Assembly: GCF_005893125.1 (NCBI RefSeq)
Contig: NZ_VCJS01000084.1
Span: 1-50,964, forward strand
Origin: Nonomuraea basaltis
GTDB taxonomy: Bacteria; Actinomycetota; Actinomycetes; Streptosporangiales; Streptosporangiaceae
Reading direction: 5' to 3'
DNA: 50,964 nucleotides
Position numbers and translations under genes: made by a program. Each line of letters starts with the position of its first letter. The first letter of the stretch is position 1. Positions 23,744 to 31,920 of the stretch are shown here, one piece after another. The notes beneath the pieces were generated by a model. It made no database searches and had not been told where the DNA came from. It was given only the letters and a program-made list of their open reading frames with translations.

Positions 23744-24096
23744 ACCTGCGGTCGCTGCCGATCTCGATCTTCGAGGCCGCGCGCATCGACGGCGCCGGAC
23801 CCTGGCAGATCTACTGGCGGATCGTGCTGCCGCTGATCCGGCCGATCCTCATCACGGTCGGCGTGTTCCAGACCATGTGGATCTGGAACGACTTCATCAC
23901 GCCGAACGTGTTCATCAGCTCGCCCGACAAGCAGACCCTGGTCCTGCAGGTCTACAAGGCGGTCGGGGAGTACAGGGTGGACTGGCCGGCGTTCATGACG
24001 CTCAGCGTGATCGTGCTGATCCCCGTCGTGATCTTCTTCATCGCGATGCAGCGTCACATCGTCGACGGGCTCCTCCAGGGGAGCGTCAAGGGCTGA
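23728..24096 (+). pseudogene. C-terminal fragment of a sugar ABC transporter permease (MalG type)
   Basis: About 122 codons remain of a CUT1-type carbohydrate permease. They include the EAA loop that contacts the ATPase (LPISIFEAARIDGAGPWQIY, then WRIVLPLIRPILITVGVFQ) and two last membrane helices (FMTLSVIVLIPVVIFFIAMQ). The N-terminal membrane helices are missing: the IS right end joins directly at codon FLIQGY. The frame runs upstream into tnpB-side DNA to an ATG at 23641, which is not a real start. The DNA left of the IS codes for a different protein, so DNA between them was lost. It was part of an operon ending in the LacI gene at 24135. Confidence 0.85.
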
Positions 24097-24134
24097 GATC
24101 ATGAGAGGATGCGGGCCGTGCGGGCGATGAACGA

Positions 24135-25142
24135 ATGGTGACGATCCAGGACGTGGCCAAGGCCGCGGGTGTGTCCGCCATGACCGTGTCACACGTGATC
24201 AACGATCATCCCCACGTCAAGAGCGAAACCCGCGAGCGTGTGCTGCGGGCCATCGCCGATCTCGACTACCGGGTCAACGTGGCGGCGCGCAACCTGCGCA
24301 CCGGGCGTACCGGCACGATCGGGCTCGCCGTGCCCGAGGTGGACCGGCCCTACTACGGGCACCTCGCCGCCGCGATCATCGCGGCGGCGGCGCGGCACAA
24401 CCTCAAGGTGGCGATCGAGCAGACCGGCGCCTCGCGCGAGGGCGAGCTCGCCGCGCTCGCCCTGTCCCGCAACCGGCTCTATGACGGGCTCATCCTCAGT
24501 ACGGTCGGGCTGGGACCGGCCGACACCGACCTGCTCAAGGTCGACTACCCCATGGTCATCCTGGGGGAGCGGATCTTCGACGGGCCCGTGGACCACGTCG
24601 CGATGCCCAACGTCGAAGGCGCGCGGGCGGCGACCGCGCACCTGATCGAGCGGGGTTGCCGCCGCATCGCGCTGATCGACGGCCGGCCCGGCGATGACGT
24701 CGATGTCTCCGGCCTGCGCTACGACGGCTACCGCGAGGCCCTGGAGGAGGCGGGCATCCCCATCGACCCGCGGCTCCTGATCCACATCCAGGTGCTGACG
24801 ATGGAGGAGGGCGCCGCCGCCGCGCGCCGGCTGAGCGAGTCCGGGGTCGAGGCCGACGGCGTTTTCTGCGTGACAGACACGGTCGCGATCGGGGCGCTGC
24901 GCGGCTTCGCCGACGCCGGGGTACGCGTGCCGCAGGACATCAAGGTCATCGGCTTCGACAACATCGCCGAAGGCGCCTACAGCGTGCCCTCGCTGTCGTC
25001 GATCGACCCCGACCACCCGCTCATGGCCAGCACGGCCGTCCGGTTCCTGGTCGGGCGGCTGGCGGAGAAGGGCAAGAACCAGCGGGTCGCGCGGGAGTTC
25101 ATCAGCCGCTTCACGGTCGTGGCGCGCGAGTCGACCGGCTGA
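24135..25142 (+). CDS. LacI-family regulator of the pectin region
   Basis: This is a LacI/GalR repressor of 335 residues. The DNA-binding head is VTIQDVAKAAGVSAMTVSHV, then INDHPHVKSETRERVLRAIA, then DLDYRVNVAARNLRTGRTGT. The effector domain follows (TIGLAVPEVDRPYYGHLAAA; KVIGFDNIAEGAYSVPSLSS). It lies 38 bp downstream of the truncated permease, as the last gene of the former operon. The operator candidates at 20759, 21754 and 27598 flank it on both sides. It probably represses the GH43-like gene, the broken operon and the PL11 lyase, released by a pectin-derived sugar. ATG 24135 is used; GTG 24138 is an equal alternative. A shared terminator follows. Confidence 0.92.
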   Translation: MVTIQDVAKAAGVSAMTVSHVINDHPHVKSETRERVLRAIADLDYRVNVAARNLRTGRTGTIGLAVPEVDRPYYGHLAAAIIAAAARHNLKVAIEQTGASREGELAALALSRNRLYDGLILSTVGLGPADTDLLKVDYPMVILGERIFDGPVDHVAMPNVEGARAATAHLIERGCRRIALIDGRPGDDVDVSGLRYDGYREALEEAGIPIDPRLLIHIQVLTMEEGAAAARRLSESGVEADGVFCVTDTVAIGALRGFADAGVRVPQDIKVIGFDNIAEGAYSVPSLSSIDPDHPLMASTAVRFLVGRLAEKGKNQRVAREFISRFTVVARESTG

Positions 25143-25160
25143 CCTCCCTGCCCACCGACG

Positions 25161-25192
25161 CGTCAGGCCGGCACCCCCGCGCCGGCCTGACG
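25161..25192. terminator. Bidirectional terminator between LacI and PL11 genes
   Basis: CGTCAGGCCGGC (25161-25172) pairs perfectly with GCCGGCCTGACG (25181-25192) around an 8-nt loop. It lies between convergent genes and can serve both. Confidence 0.85.
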
Positions 25193-25202
25193 TGCGCCGC
25201 CC

Positions 25203-27536
25203 CTAGCTCCTGGGCGTCCAGATGCGCGGCACCGGCACCCGCGACCAGTCGATGTCCGAGGCGAGGTAGAAGCTCGGATACGCCGGCTGGTTGTAGCCCG
25301 TCTGCTGCCTGGCCACCTCCACCCGGTACTGCGGGTCGTGCATCAGCGTGTACAGCTTGCGGTTCGTGACCTCCGTGCTGAGGTGGATCCGGATCGCGGT
25401 GCTGTCGGCCGTGCGGACCAGCAGCTCCTCCCGCCAGTCGCCGAACACGTCGGCCACCAGCCCCGGGTTGCCCTTGGTCCAGTTGTTGGCCAGCGTGCCC
25501 TCCGCGGTGAGCACCGTGCCGCGCTTCCAGTCGTCGATCGTCGGCGTCTGCAGCACGGTGGTGGCGGCGCCGTTGACGATCTGGGTCGTCATGTCGGCCG
25601 CCCAGCGGATGCTCATATTCGTGCCGGGAGTGCTCCTGCCGAGGTGGTCGCCCCGGACCGACCACAGGCCCGCCTGGATCGCCTGGTTGGACGGCACCGA
25701 CGACCACGCCTCCAGGCCGCGGAGGGCGGGGTCGATGTCGCCCACCATGCCGCGCCCGGTGTCCACGCCGCTGTAGCCGCCGAAGAGCACCTCGCCGGTG
25801 GCGGCGTCGCGCATCGCCCACCCGTACGGTGCCCAAGGGCCGCCCTCGTGCACCGTCCAGATCTCCAGGCCGGGGCGGTCGGGGTCGAGGTCGCCGACGT
25901 GCATGGCGTCTCCGTGGCCGAGCCGGACGTTCTGCCCCGGCACGTTGCTCTGTGGCGGGCCCTCGGCGAACGAGGAGTACAGCACGTCGCCGTCGTCGTC
26001 GATCGTCGCGGCGCCGTACACGATCTCCTGCCTGCCGTCGCCGTCCACGTCGGCCACGCTCATCGAGTGGAAGCCCTGCGTGGTGATGTCGGCGTACTCC
26101 GGGTCGGCGCCGGGCACGCCGTGGGGTGAGGCGTTGAACGGGTTGGTCATCGGCGCGTGGCCGCTGTCGACGTACCAGACCTCCTTCAGCTTCCTGCCGT
26201 TCCAGTCGTAGGCGACCAGCGTGGTGCGCGTGTAGTAGCCGCGCGCGAACACCGCCGACGGCCGCTTGCCGTCCAGGTAGGCGACCGAGGACAGGAACCG
26301 GTCGACCCGGTTGCCCGGCTCGATGCGGCCCATCGCGTAGTCACCCCACATCAGGCCGTCGTCGCCGCGGCCCGGCTTGTAGTGGATGGTCTGCAGCTCC
26401 CTGCCGGTGGCGCCGTCCAGCACCGACAGGTACTCGGGGCCGGTGATGACGAACCCGGCGAACTCCCGCAGCCGGTTGTTGCCGCTGCGGCCCGGCGCGT
26501 AGACGTCGACGAAGTGCGTGGCCAGCTCCACGGCGGCCTCGTGGGACAACGGGTACTGGTGCTTCGGCTCGATGCTGAAGGCCTGCTCCAGCGTCTTCGG
26601 CCAGCGCCCGGCCACCACCTCCGGGTGCTCGTGCCACTTCTCGAACATGGCGACGACGTGGTCGAAGTAGTCCGCCGCGCTCTTGCGGTAGTCGTCGCCG
26701 TGCGCGTGGCCGGCCTTGACGTCCTGCCTCGGCATCGTGACGTATCGCTCGGAGACGACCTGGCCGCGGTCCCCGTAGCGGATGATCTTCGTGCCGGGGG
26801 CGGTCTTGAGCATCATCTCCGAGCGGCCGTCGCCGTCGAAGTCGTAGACGAGGAACTGCGTGTAGTGGGCGCCCGAGCGGATGTTGACGCCCAGGTCGAG
26901 CCGCCAGCGCAGGGTGCCGTCCAGCTCGTACGTGTCCACGTACGTATTGCCGGTGTATCCGCGCTGGGAGACGTCCTTGGAGTTCGACGGGTCCCATTTG
27001 ACGACGTACTCGTACTGGCCGTCGCCGTCCACGTCGCCGACGCTCATGTCGTTGGCCGAGTAGGTGTAGGCCTCGCCCGCCGGGGTCACTCCATCGGCCG
27101 GTTTCGTGAGCCGAAGATCATAAAACGATTTAACCCAAGGCGTGGCGGCGGCGCTGCGCCGGCCCTCCCGGCCCTTGACGATCGGGGCGACGCGGTACTC
27201 GGAGGAGCCGGCTCCCGTGGCGTCGAGGTAGTTGGTGCTGTCGGTGACCGTCGCGACCGGGCGGCCGTCGCGGTAGACGCGGAAGTCGGCGCCGGTCATG
27301 CCGGTGGCGCCGTGGCCGGACACCTCGTCGCCCAGCAGCCGCCAGCTGAGGAACACTCCCTCGCTGGTGGCGGCCGCCACCAGGCCGCGGTCCAGGTATT
27401 CGAGCTGTACGCCCGCGCCCGGCCGGCCATGGCCGCCGTCGGAGTCCGCGGCGGCCGGGAGCGCGGCCAGAGGGGCGCAGAGGAGGGCGGCTAAGGCGGT
27501 GGTCAGCGCGCGGCGGATGCCGCTGGGTGGTCTCAT
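25203..27536 (-). CDS. Secreted rhamnogalacturonan lyase, PL11 family
   Basis: This is a polysaccharide lyase of 777 residues that cleaves the rhamnogalacturonan I backbone of pectin by beta-elimination. A signal peptide (IRRALTTALAALLCAPLAAL, then PAAADSDG) precedes the family's eight-bladed beta-propeller. Calcium-binding DxDxDG loops recur (VGDVDGDGQYEYVVKWDPSN; VYDFDGDGRSEMMLKTAPGT; VADVDGDGRQEIVYGAATID), and the PL11 blocks GGPWAPYGWAMRDAATGEV and GYNQPAYPSFYLASDIDWS are present. ATG 27536 has AGGAG eight bases upstream; the longer frame to 27671 covers the promoter. It is transcribed from a TTGACA promoter with a LacI-type operator over the transcription start. Its products would feed the transporter operon that has been destroyed next door. 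Confidence 0.95.
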   Translation of the reverse strand: MRPPSGIRRALTTALAALLCAPLAALPAAADSDGGHGRPGAGVQLEYLDRGLVAAATSEGVFLSWRLLGDEVSGHGATGMTGADFRVYRDGRPVATVTDSTNYLDATGAGSSEYRVAPIVKGREGRRSAAATPWVKSFYDLRLTKPADGVTPAGEAYTYSANDMSVGDVDGDGQYEYVVKWDPSNSKDVSQRGYTGNTYVDTYELDGTLRWRLDLGVNIRSGAHYTQFLVYDFDGDGRSEMMLKTAPGTKIIRYGDRGQVVSERYVTMPRQDVKAGHAHGDDYRKSAADYFDHVVAMFEKWHEHPEVVAGRWPKTLEQAFSIEPKHQYPLSHEAAVELATHFVDVYAPGRSGNNRLREFAGFVITGPEYLSVLDGATGRELQTIHYKPGRGDDGLMWGDYAMGRIEPGNRVDRFLSSVAYLDGKRPSAVFARGYYTRTTLVAYDWNGRKLKEVWYVDSGHAPMTNPFNASPHGVPGADPEYADITTQGFHSMSVADVDGDGRQEIVYGAATIDDDGDVLYSSFAEGPPQSNVPGQNVRLGHGDAMHVGDLDPDRPGLEIWTVHEGGPWAPYGWAMRDAATGEVLFGGYSGVDTGRGMVGDIDPALRGLEAWSSVPSNQAIQAGLWSVRGDHLGRSTPGTNMSIRWAADMTTQIVNGAATTVLQTPTIDDWKRGTVLTAEGTLANNWTKGNPGLVADVFGDWREELLVRTADSTAIRIHLSTEVTNRKLYTLMHDPQYRVEVARQQTGYNQPAYPSFYLASDIDWSRVPVPRIWTPRS

Positions 27537-27597
27537 GTCACGGGCTCCTGAGGGTGATGCCCGCATGGGGGCGCGGTGGCCCCCGCGTCCCTGGCGG

Positions 27598-27652
27598 ATT
27601 AAATCGATATAATTACGGACGGAGATTATTGGGAGGCTGTGCGGTTTGTCAA
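27598..27652 (-). promoter_or_regulatory. PL11 promoter with LacI-type operator
   Basis: On the minus strand, TTGACA (27652-27647), 18-bp spacer, TAATCT (27628-27623). Just downstream, ATTAAATCGATATAAT (27598-27613) is palindromic in seven of eight base pairs and shares the ATCGATA core with the perfect operator at 21754. A repressor there would block initiation. Confidence 0.65.
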
Positions 27653-27824
27653 GGATTGTTTTCCGGTGCATTTCGCGAAATTAATGCACGTGTTTGCAGT
27701 GAATGAATTCGCCTGTCTCCCATTCCTCTGCGAATTACCGCGCGATCTCCAAGAGAACGGCGCCGGTGCTGTGGCTCACCTGGGCCGCAGCCGCGTCAGC
27801 GGGCCGCCGCCTGGCCACCCGGAC

Positions 27825-28904
27825 TCAGCGGTCGCACATCGCGGCGACGAAGGCGTCGATCAGGTGCCGCCGATTTTCGGGCACGCCAGTGACGTAGACG
27901 GTGGCGGCGCGCCCGGCCCGGTCCCGGCCGCTGAACACCGCGGCCCCCGGCATGTCGCCGGCGGCGAAGTAGGCGTAGCCGCAGCTCGACTTCATCCCGG
28001 CCACGCCGTAGCCGTAGCGGGCGCCCGCGGGCCAGCCTTCCTGCTCGACCTTCACCGGCCGGGTCATCATCTTGCTCAGCGGGGCCTTACGCCAGAACCG
28101 GTTGAGGTCTTCGGGAGTGGAGACCAGGCCGCCGCTGGCACCGAACTCGTAGGTGGGCAGCTGGTCGGTCAGGTCCACCTCGCCGCCCTGCGGCTGGCCG
28201 GGGTGCACCCCGTAGGTGTGGGCGTGCGGGCCGCGGATGCCGTAGTCGCCCTTGGCCGGCCAATACGTGTCCCGCATCCCGTACGGCTTGAGGATCAGGT
28301 CCCGGCTCGCCTGGCGGAAGTCCTTGCCGGTCACTGCCGTCACGATCATGCCGAGGACCAGGTAGTTGGTGTTGGCGTAGGCGAAGGAGCCGCGGGGCGT
28401 GGGCTTGAGCGCCAGCGCCACCTGCAGGAAGTCCGGGAAGGGTTCCTTCCACTCGATCGCGTTGAAGTACTCGGGCAGGCCGCTGGTCTGCTGCAGCAGC
28501 ATCCGGACGGTGATCTTCCGACCGTCGATCTCGGCGCCGTCGCCGGTGCCGCGCAGCACCCCGGGCAGGTAACGCTCCACCCTGGCGCCCAGGTCGACCT
28601 TCTTCTGATCGACCAGCCGCAGCACGGTGGCGGCAATGATCGGCTTGCTCCCGCTGGCGATCCTGAACCGGCCCTGGGGGCCGATCATCGGCTTTCCGGT
28701 GCCCCGCTCCGCGGTGCCGGAGCGCCGGGTCACGGTCGCGCCGCCCGGACTCCGCACCTGGCTCAACGCGCCCGCCATGCCGTCCTCGGTGGTGAGCAGG
28801 TCAAGGCGGGACTGCGGCGAGGGCGTTGCGGCGGCGGCGAAGGCGGGGGTGACAGGGGCGAGGACCAGGGAACCGGCGACGGCAGCAGCGAGCAATTTCG
28901 TCAT
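27825..28904 (-). CDS. Secreted serine hydrolase, class C beta-lactamase/DD-peptidase fold
   Basis: This 359-residue protein has a signal peptide (TKLLAAAVAGSLVLAPVTPA, then FAAAA) and the penicillin-recognising motifs SxxK at S84-K87 (RIASGSKPIIAATVLR) and YxN at Y176-N178 (SFAYANTNYLVLGM). A late third motif is not obvious. The family (PF00144) includes D,D-carboxypeptidases, esterases and class C beta-lactamases; an extracytoplasmic peptidase or esterase is most likely. ATG 28904 is the clear start. It is on the same strand as the PL11 gene but 288 bp upstream of it, with an AT-rich stretch (27600-27730) carrying the PL11 promoter between them. Confidence 0.88.
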   Translation of the reverse strand: MTKLLAAAVAGSLVLAPVTPAFAAAATPSPQSRLDLLTTEDGMAGALSQVRSPGGATVTRRSGTAERGTGKPMIGPQGRFRIASGSKPIIAATVLRLVDQKKVDLGARVERYLPGVLRGTGDGAEIDGRKITVRMLLQQTSGLPEYFNAIEWKEPFPDFLQVALALKPTPRGSFAYANTNYLVLGMIVTAVTGKDFRQASRDLILKPYGMRDTYWPAKGDYGIRGPHAHTYGVHPGQPQGGEVDLTDQLPTYEFGASGGLVSTPEDLNRFWRKAPLSKMMTRPVKVEQEGWPAGARYGYGVAGMKSSCGYAYFAAGDMPGAAVFSGRDRAGRAATVYVTGVPENRRHLIDAFVAAMCDR

Positions 28905-29082
28905 GCCTCCAATGTCGCGGGAAGATCACTCAGGATCAGTCACGCCTGCCTGCCTGTTGGGGTGGGGGTCTTCCCTACCGTCGAGGTGATCGCCAAGCGG
29001 CGGCCAGCCGAGATCATCTTCTCGGTTCGGTGGCCCAGAAGCCGGCGGTCGCGGGTGTGCGGACGTCATGTCGCCGCGCCGC

Positions 29083-29114
29083 TTGACCCTGACGCAGCGT
29101 CAATCTCTCAGCAT
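29083..29114 (+). promoter_or_regulatory. MerR-type operator-promoter
   Basis: TTGACC (29083-29088) is the -35 box. TTGAC (29083-29087) and GTCAA (29099-29103) form an outer inverted repeat, and TGACG/CGTCA (29090-29094, 29098-29102) an inner one. A weak -10 (CAGCAT or TCAGCA) lies 19-20 bp downstream of the -35 box. The long spacer filled by a dyad is the hallmark of MerR-controlled promoters, and the ATG at 29121 follows at a leaderless distance. The MerR gene at 30044 is the likely partner. Confidence 0.65.
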
Positions 29115-29120
29115 GGTGGC

Positions 29121-29219
29121 ATGACCACGAAAACCAGTGCGATCGAGGTCGCCGGACTGCGCAAGTCGTACGGCGACCACGACGACGATGGGGAGCGGGC
29201 GGAGAGAGGCGACAGGACG
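29121..29219 (+). pseudogene. Leftover N-terminus of a drug-export ABC ATPase (first 20 codons)
   Basis: The reading frame begins MTTKTSAIEVAGLRKSYGDH, the standard opening of DrrA-type ABC transporter ATPases (beta strand and A-loop: EVxGLxKxYG). After residue 20 the family sequence stops abruptly. About 13 acidic or basic codons (DDDGERAERGDRT) link it in frame to the hydrolase. There are no Walker motifs. This looks like an internal deletion that removed the rest of the ATPase, and perhaps a permease. The fused reading frame is still open, so a fusion product could be translated. Confidence 0.65.
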
Positions 29220-30020
29220 ATGCGGCACTTCACGATCCACCACGACGGCGTCACGATCCCGGTGTCTCGCGACGGCCGGGGACGGCCGCTGGTCCTGTGC
29301 CCTGGGCTGAACTCGACACAGGCCGACCTGCACGAGCTGACCGAGCTGCTGTGGCGCGACCACGACGTGGTGACCTTCGACCTCCGGGGCCATGGCCTCG
29401 CCTCGGCCGCCGACCGATACTCCTTCGAGGCGTTCCTCAGCGATCTCGTCGCAGTGATGACGGAGCTGGGACGCCTCGACCCGCCCGGGGCGCCCGTGCT
29501 CGTGGGCTACTCGTTGGGCGCTGACCTGGCCGTGCACTATGCCTCCGAGCATCCTGGCACCGTCGCCGAGCTCGTTCTCATCGACGGGGCGAACCCGGTG
29601 CCCGAACCGTTCATCACCGAGGCCGCCCTGCCGGAGTTCCGCGCCATGTGGGAGGACCTGGCGACGCAGCAGGAGGCCGAGCGGGGCACCGCGCGTCAGG
29701 TGTTGCTCACCGCCCAGGAGATTCTCGACCTGAACCTCGAGATCGATGTGATTCGGTCCGAAATCCTCGACCGGTACAGGAAGATCGACCGGCCCATCAG
29801 CATGATCATGTCGACCTCGATGGCCGGCGACAGCGGCGAAGGGCACGCGCCGCGGTTCAATCAGAACTGGCGTGCCGGTGTCGGGCGGCTTGTCCGCGAG
29901 CAGCCGCACATCGCCATGTCCTGGCTCGACGCCGACCACCGGCTGGTCTTCACCCATGCCCCGGAAATCGCCCAGATCATCCGGAGTGCACAAGGCCCAG
30001 CCGGCCAGGCGACCTCCTGA
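29220..30020 (+). CDS. Alpha/beta hydrolase of a MerR-controlled operon
   Basis: This is an alpha/beta-hydrolase of 266 residues. The oxyanion block is RPLVLCPGLNST, the nucleophile elbow GYSLGAD with S98, and the late catalytic His is in SWLDADHRLVFTH near residue 245. The strand before it (DHDVVTFDLRGHGLASAADR) is typical of hydrolases and peroxidases. ATG 29220 is preceded by GGAGAGAGG and ACAGG. An upstream in-frame ATG at 29121 would add the 33-codon ABC-ATPase remnant. It is followed after 23 bp by the MerR gene. The natural substrate is unknown; a role in detoxifying a drug sensed by MerR is an inference. Confidence 0.87.
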   Translation: MRHFTIHHDGVTIPVSRDGRGRPLVLCPGLNSTQADLHELTELLWRDHDVVTFDLRGHGLASAADRYSFEAFLSDLVAVMTELGRLDPPGAPVLVGYSLGADLAVHYASEHPGTVAELVLIDGANPVPEPFITEAALPEFRAMWEDLATQQEAERGTARQVLLTAQEILDLNLEIDVIRSEILDRYRKIDRPISMIMSTSMAGDSGEGHAPRFNQNWRAGVGRLVREQPHIAMSWLDADHRLVFTHAPEIAQIIRSAQGPAGQATS

Positions 30021-30043
30021 GCAACTCCTGGGAGGCTGGTCAG

Positions 30044-30817
30044 ATGCTGACCATCGGCGAGCTGGCGTCGTACGCCGGAGTGACGGTGCGCGCGGTGAGG
30101 CACTACCACGCCAAGGGGCTGCTGCCGGAGCCGGAGCGGGACCACTCCGGCTACCGCAGGTACGACGCCGGCGCCGTGGTCGAGCTGATCAAAATCCGGA
30201 CCCTCGCCGAGGCCGGGGTTCCTCTGGCGCGGGTGCGGGAGCTGCTACAGGCCGACGAGGAGGAGTTCGCCGCGGCGATCGCAGACATCGACAAGCGGCT
30301 GCGGGCGGAGATCCGGCAGCGGCAGCGGCACCGCGAGCAGATAGCCCGGCTCGCCTCCGGGGACAGCCTCGCGCTGCCCCCGCAGGTGGTCGAGTACCTC
30401 GACCGACTGCGAGCGCTCGGGGTCGACGAGCGGATCATCCAGGTCGAACGCGACGGCTGGATCCCGCTGGCCGCGCACTCACCCGAGCGAGTCCCGGAGT
30501 GGATGGCACGCAAGCAGGAGCAGATCGCCGACCCGCAGCTCATCGACTTCTATCGCACCCTGGGCCAGGCTCTCGACCGGCCCGGCGACGACCCGCGGCT
30601 GGTCGAGCTGGCCGACAAGCTGGCCGCCTACATCACGCGAACGGCCGACGAGCAGGGCGAGGACTACGTCGACGACACCGATATCGAGCCACCGCTCGTC
30701 AAGCTGATGGACACGCTGGCGTTCGACACCGCGCCGCCGGCCCGTCGACTGATCGAGCTGCTGAAGCAGCGAGGCTGGACAGGCTGGACCAAGCTCGAGC
30801 GCGTGGCCCCGGGTTGA
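30044..30817 (+). CDS. MerR-family transcriptional regulator
   Basis: This is a MerR activator of 257 residues. The winged helix-turn-helix is at residues 1-70 (MLTIGELASYAGVTVRAVRH, then YHAKGLLPEPERDHSGYRRY, then AGVPLARVRELL). The dimerisation helix follows (IADIDKRLRAEIRQRQRHRE), and the C-terminal effector part is long (DRLRALGVDERIIQVERDGW; FDTAPPARRLIELLKQRGW). There are no metal-binding cysteines, so a drug-type ligand is more likely than a metal. ATG 30044 has GGGAGG eight bases upstream. It is co-transcribed with the hydrolase and probably acts on the promoter at 29083. It overlaps no downstream gene. Confidence 0.92.
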   Translation: MLTIGELASYAGVTVRAVRHYHAKGLLPEPERDHSGYRRYDAGAVVELIKIRTLAEAGVPLARVRELLQADEEEFAAAIADIDKRLRAEIRQRQRHREQIARLASGDSLALPPQVVEYLDRLRALGVDERIIQVERDGWIPLAAHSPERVPEWMARKQEQIADPQLIDFYRTLGQALDRPGDDPRLVELADKLAAYITRTADEQGEDYVDDTDIEPPLVKLMDTLAFDTAPPARRLIELLKQRGWTGWTKLERVAPG

Positions 30818-30833
30818 GGACTGCCGCCTGCGG

Positions 30834-30855
30834 GTTGTGAATTTATAGTGACAAC
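30834..30855. promoter_or_regulatory. Inverted repeat GTTGTGA-N8-TGACAAC with -10 box
   Basis: GTTGTGA (30834-30840) and TGACAAC (30849-30855) are inverted with one mismatch. A -10 box TATAGT (30844-30849) lies inside the spacer. It sits 46 bp before the aldolase start codon. Such sites suit GntR- or DeoR-type sugar regulators; no such gene is adjacent. Confidence 0.5.
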
Positions 30856-30901
30856 ATGCTGTTGGCCGGGATCCGAGATCGCTCTCCGATTGGAGCCCCG
30901 C

Positions 30902-31858
30902 ATGACCGCCTCCGAGACCGAGACGCCCGCGCCGACGCTCGACCTGCTGGCCCGCCCGTCGGGCGGGTTCGCCATGGTCGCCATGGATCAGCGCGAGAGC
31001 CTCAGGCAGATGTACGCCGCCGCCACCGGCGAGCGGGTGGGCGACGACACGCTGACCGCGTTCAAGCTGGCGGTGGCCAGGGAGGTCGGCCCGCACGCGT
31101 CCGGATTCCTGATCGACCGGGACTACGGCTTCGACCGGGTGGCCGCCGAGCGGCTGGTCCGCGGCGGGTTGATCGTCGCCGTGGACAGCCTCCAGCAGGC
31201 CCCGGACGGCCCCGTCGAGGACACGTCGATCGACGAGCGGGTCGACCTGGCCGCCGCCCGGCGGGCCGGCGCCGTCGCCGCCAAGCTCCTGCTCATCTGG
31301 CGCGACGACGAGCACCGGCAGCGCCGCCTGGACGTCGCCGCCGAGTTCGTACGGCGGTGCGCGCGGGCAGGCCTGCTCTCCGTCCTCGAGGGCGTGGCCA
31401 AACCGGCCCTCTCCGCGGGTGAACACGATGCGGATGCCGCGTTCGACGGGCCCGCCGCGATCCGCGCGGCAGCCGCCGAGCTGGCCGGGCTGCGTCCGAG
31501 CCTGTACAAGGCCCAGGTCCCGCTCGCGGGCGCGGCGCCGGAGGAGCGGCTGGTCGAGGAGTGCGCGCGGCTCGACGAGGTGATCCCGGTCCCGTGGGTC
31601 GTGCTCTCGCAGGGCGTCGACCGCGACGACTTCCCGGCCGCCGTACGGGCCGCCTGCCGCGCGGGAGCGTCCGGGATGCTCGCCGGGCGCGCCGTCTGGA
31701 GCGACCTGGTCGGCATCGACATGGCCACCGGCTCCGGCGAGAGCGCCGGCGTGGCCTCCGGTGATCTCGCCGCCGCGTTGCGGGCTCGCGCCGTACCCAG
31801 GGTCCAGCACCTGGCGAGCATCGTCGACGAGCACGCGCGCCCGTGGCGCGCCCGATGA
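30902..31858 (+). CDS. Class I aldolase of the LacD/YihT family
   Basis: This 318-residue protein resembles tagatose-1,6-bisphosphate aldolase (LacD) and 6-deoxy-6-sulfofructose-1-phosphate aldolase (YihT/SftT). These cleave a ketose phosphate to dihydroxyacetone phosphate and a C3 aldehyde through a lysine Schiff base. Signature blocks are FAMVAMDQRESLRQM, AAKLLLIW with K128, SVLEGVAKPAL with E163, and LRPSLYKAQVPL, whose K203 is the probable Schiff-base lysine. It is a little shorter than LacD. ATG 30902 is chosen over 30848 because of the GGAG upstream and family alignment. There are no neighbouring sulfoquinovose or tagatose genes, so the substrate cannot be fixed. A palindrome upstream suggests sugar-dependent control. 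Confidence 0.8.
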   Translation: MTASETETPAPTLDLLARPSGGFAMVAMDQRESLRQMYAAATGERVGDDTLTAFKLAVAREVGPHASGFLIDRDYGFDRVAAERLVRGGLIVAVDSLQQAPDGPVEDTSIDERVDLAAARRAGAVAAKLLLIWRDDEHRQRRLDVAAEFVRRCARAGLLSVLEGVAKPALSAGEHDADAAFDGPAAIRAAAAELAGLRPSLYKAQVPLAGAAPEERLVEECARLDEVIPVPWVVLSQGVDRDDFPAAVRAACRAGASGMLAGRAVWSDLVGIDMATGSGESAGVASGDLAAALRARAVPRVQHLASIVDEHARPWRAR

Positions 31859-31920
31859 GCTGACGGCCGAGGGGGCCGTGCCGGCGGGCGCGCGCATCGG
31901 GGGTGCCGGCCACGCGTCGC

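Noticed and set aside
27639..29120. Plus-strand frame joining the serine hydrolase region to the alpha/beta-hydrolase
   Set aside because: It is antisense to the serine hydrolase gene. Only the part from 29121 onward has meaningful sequence.
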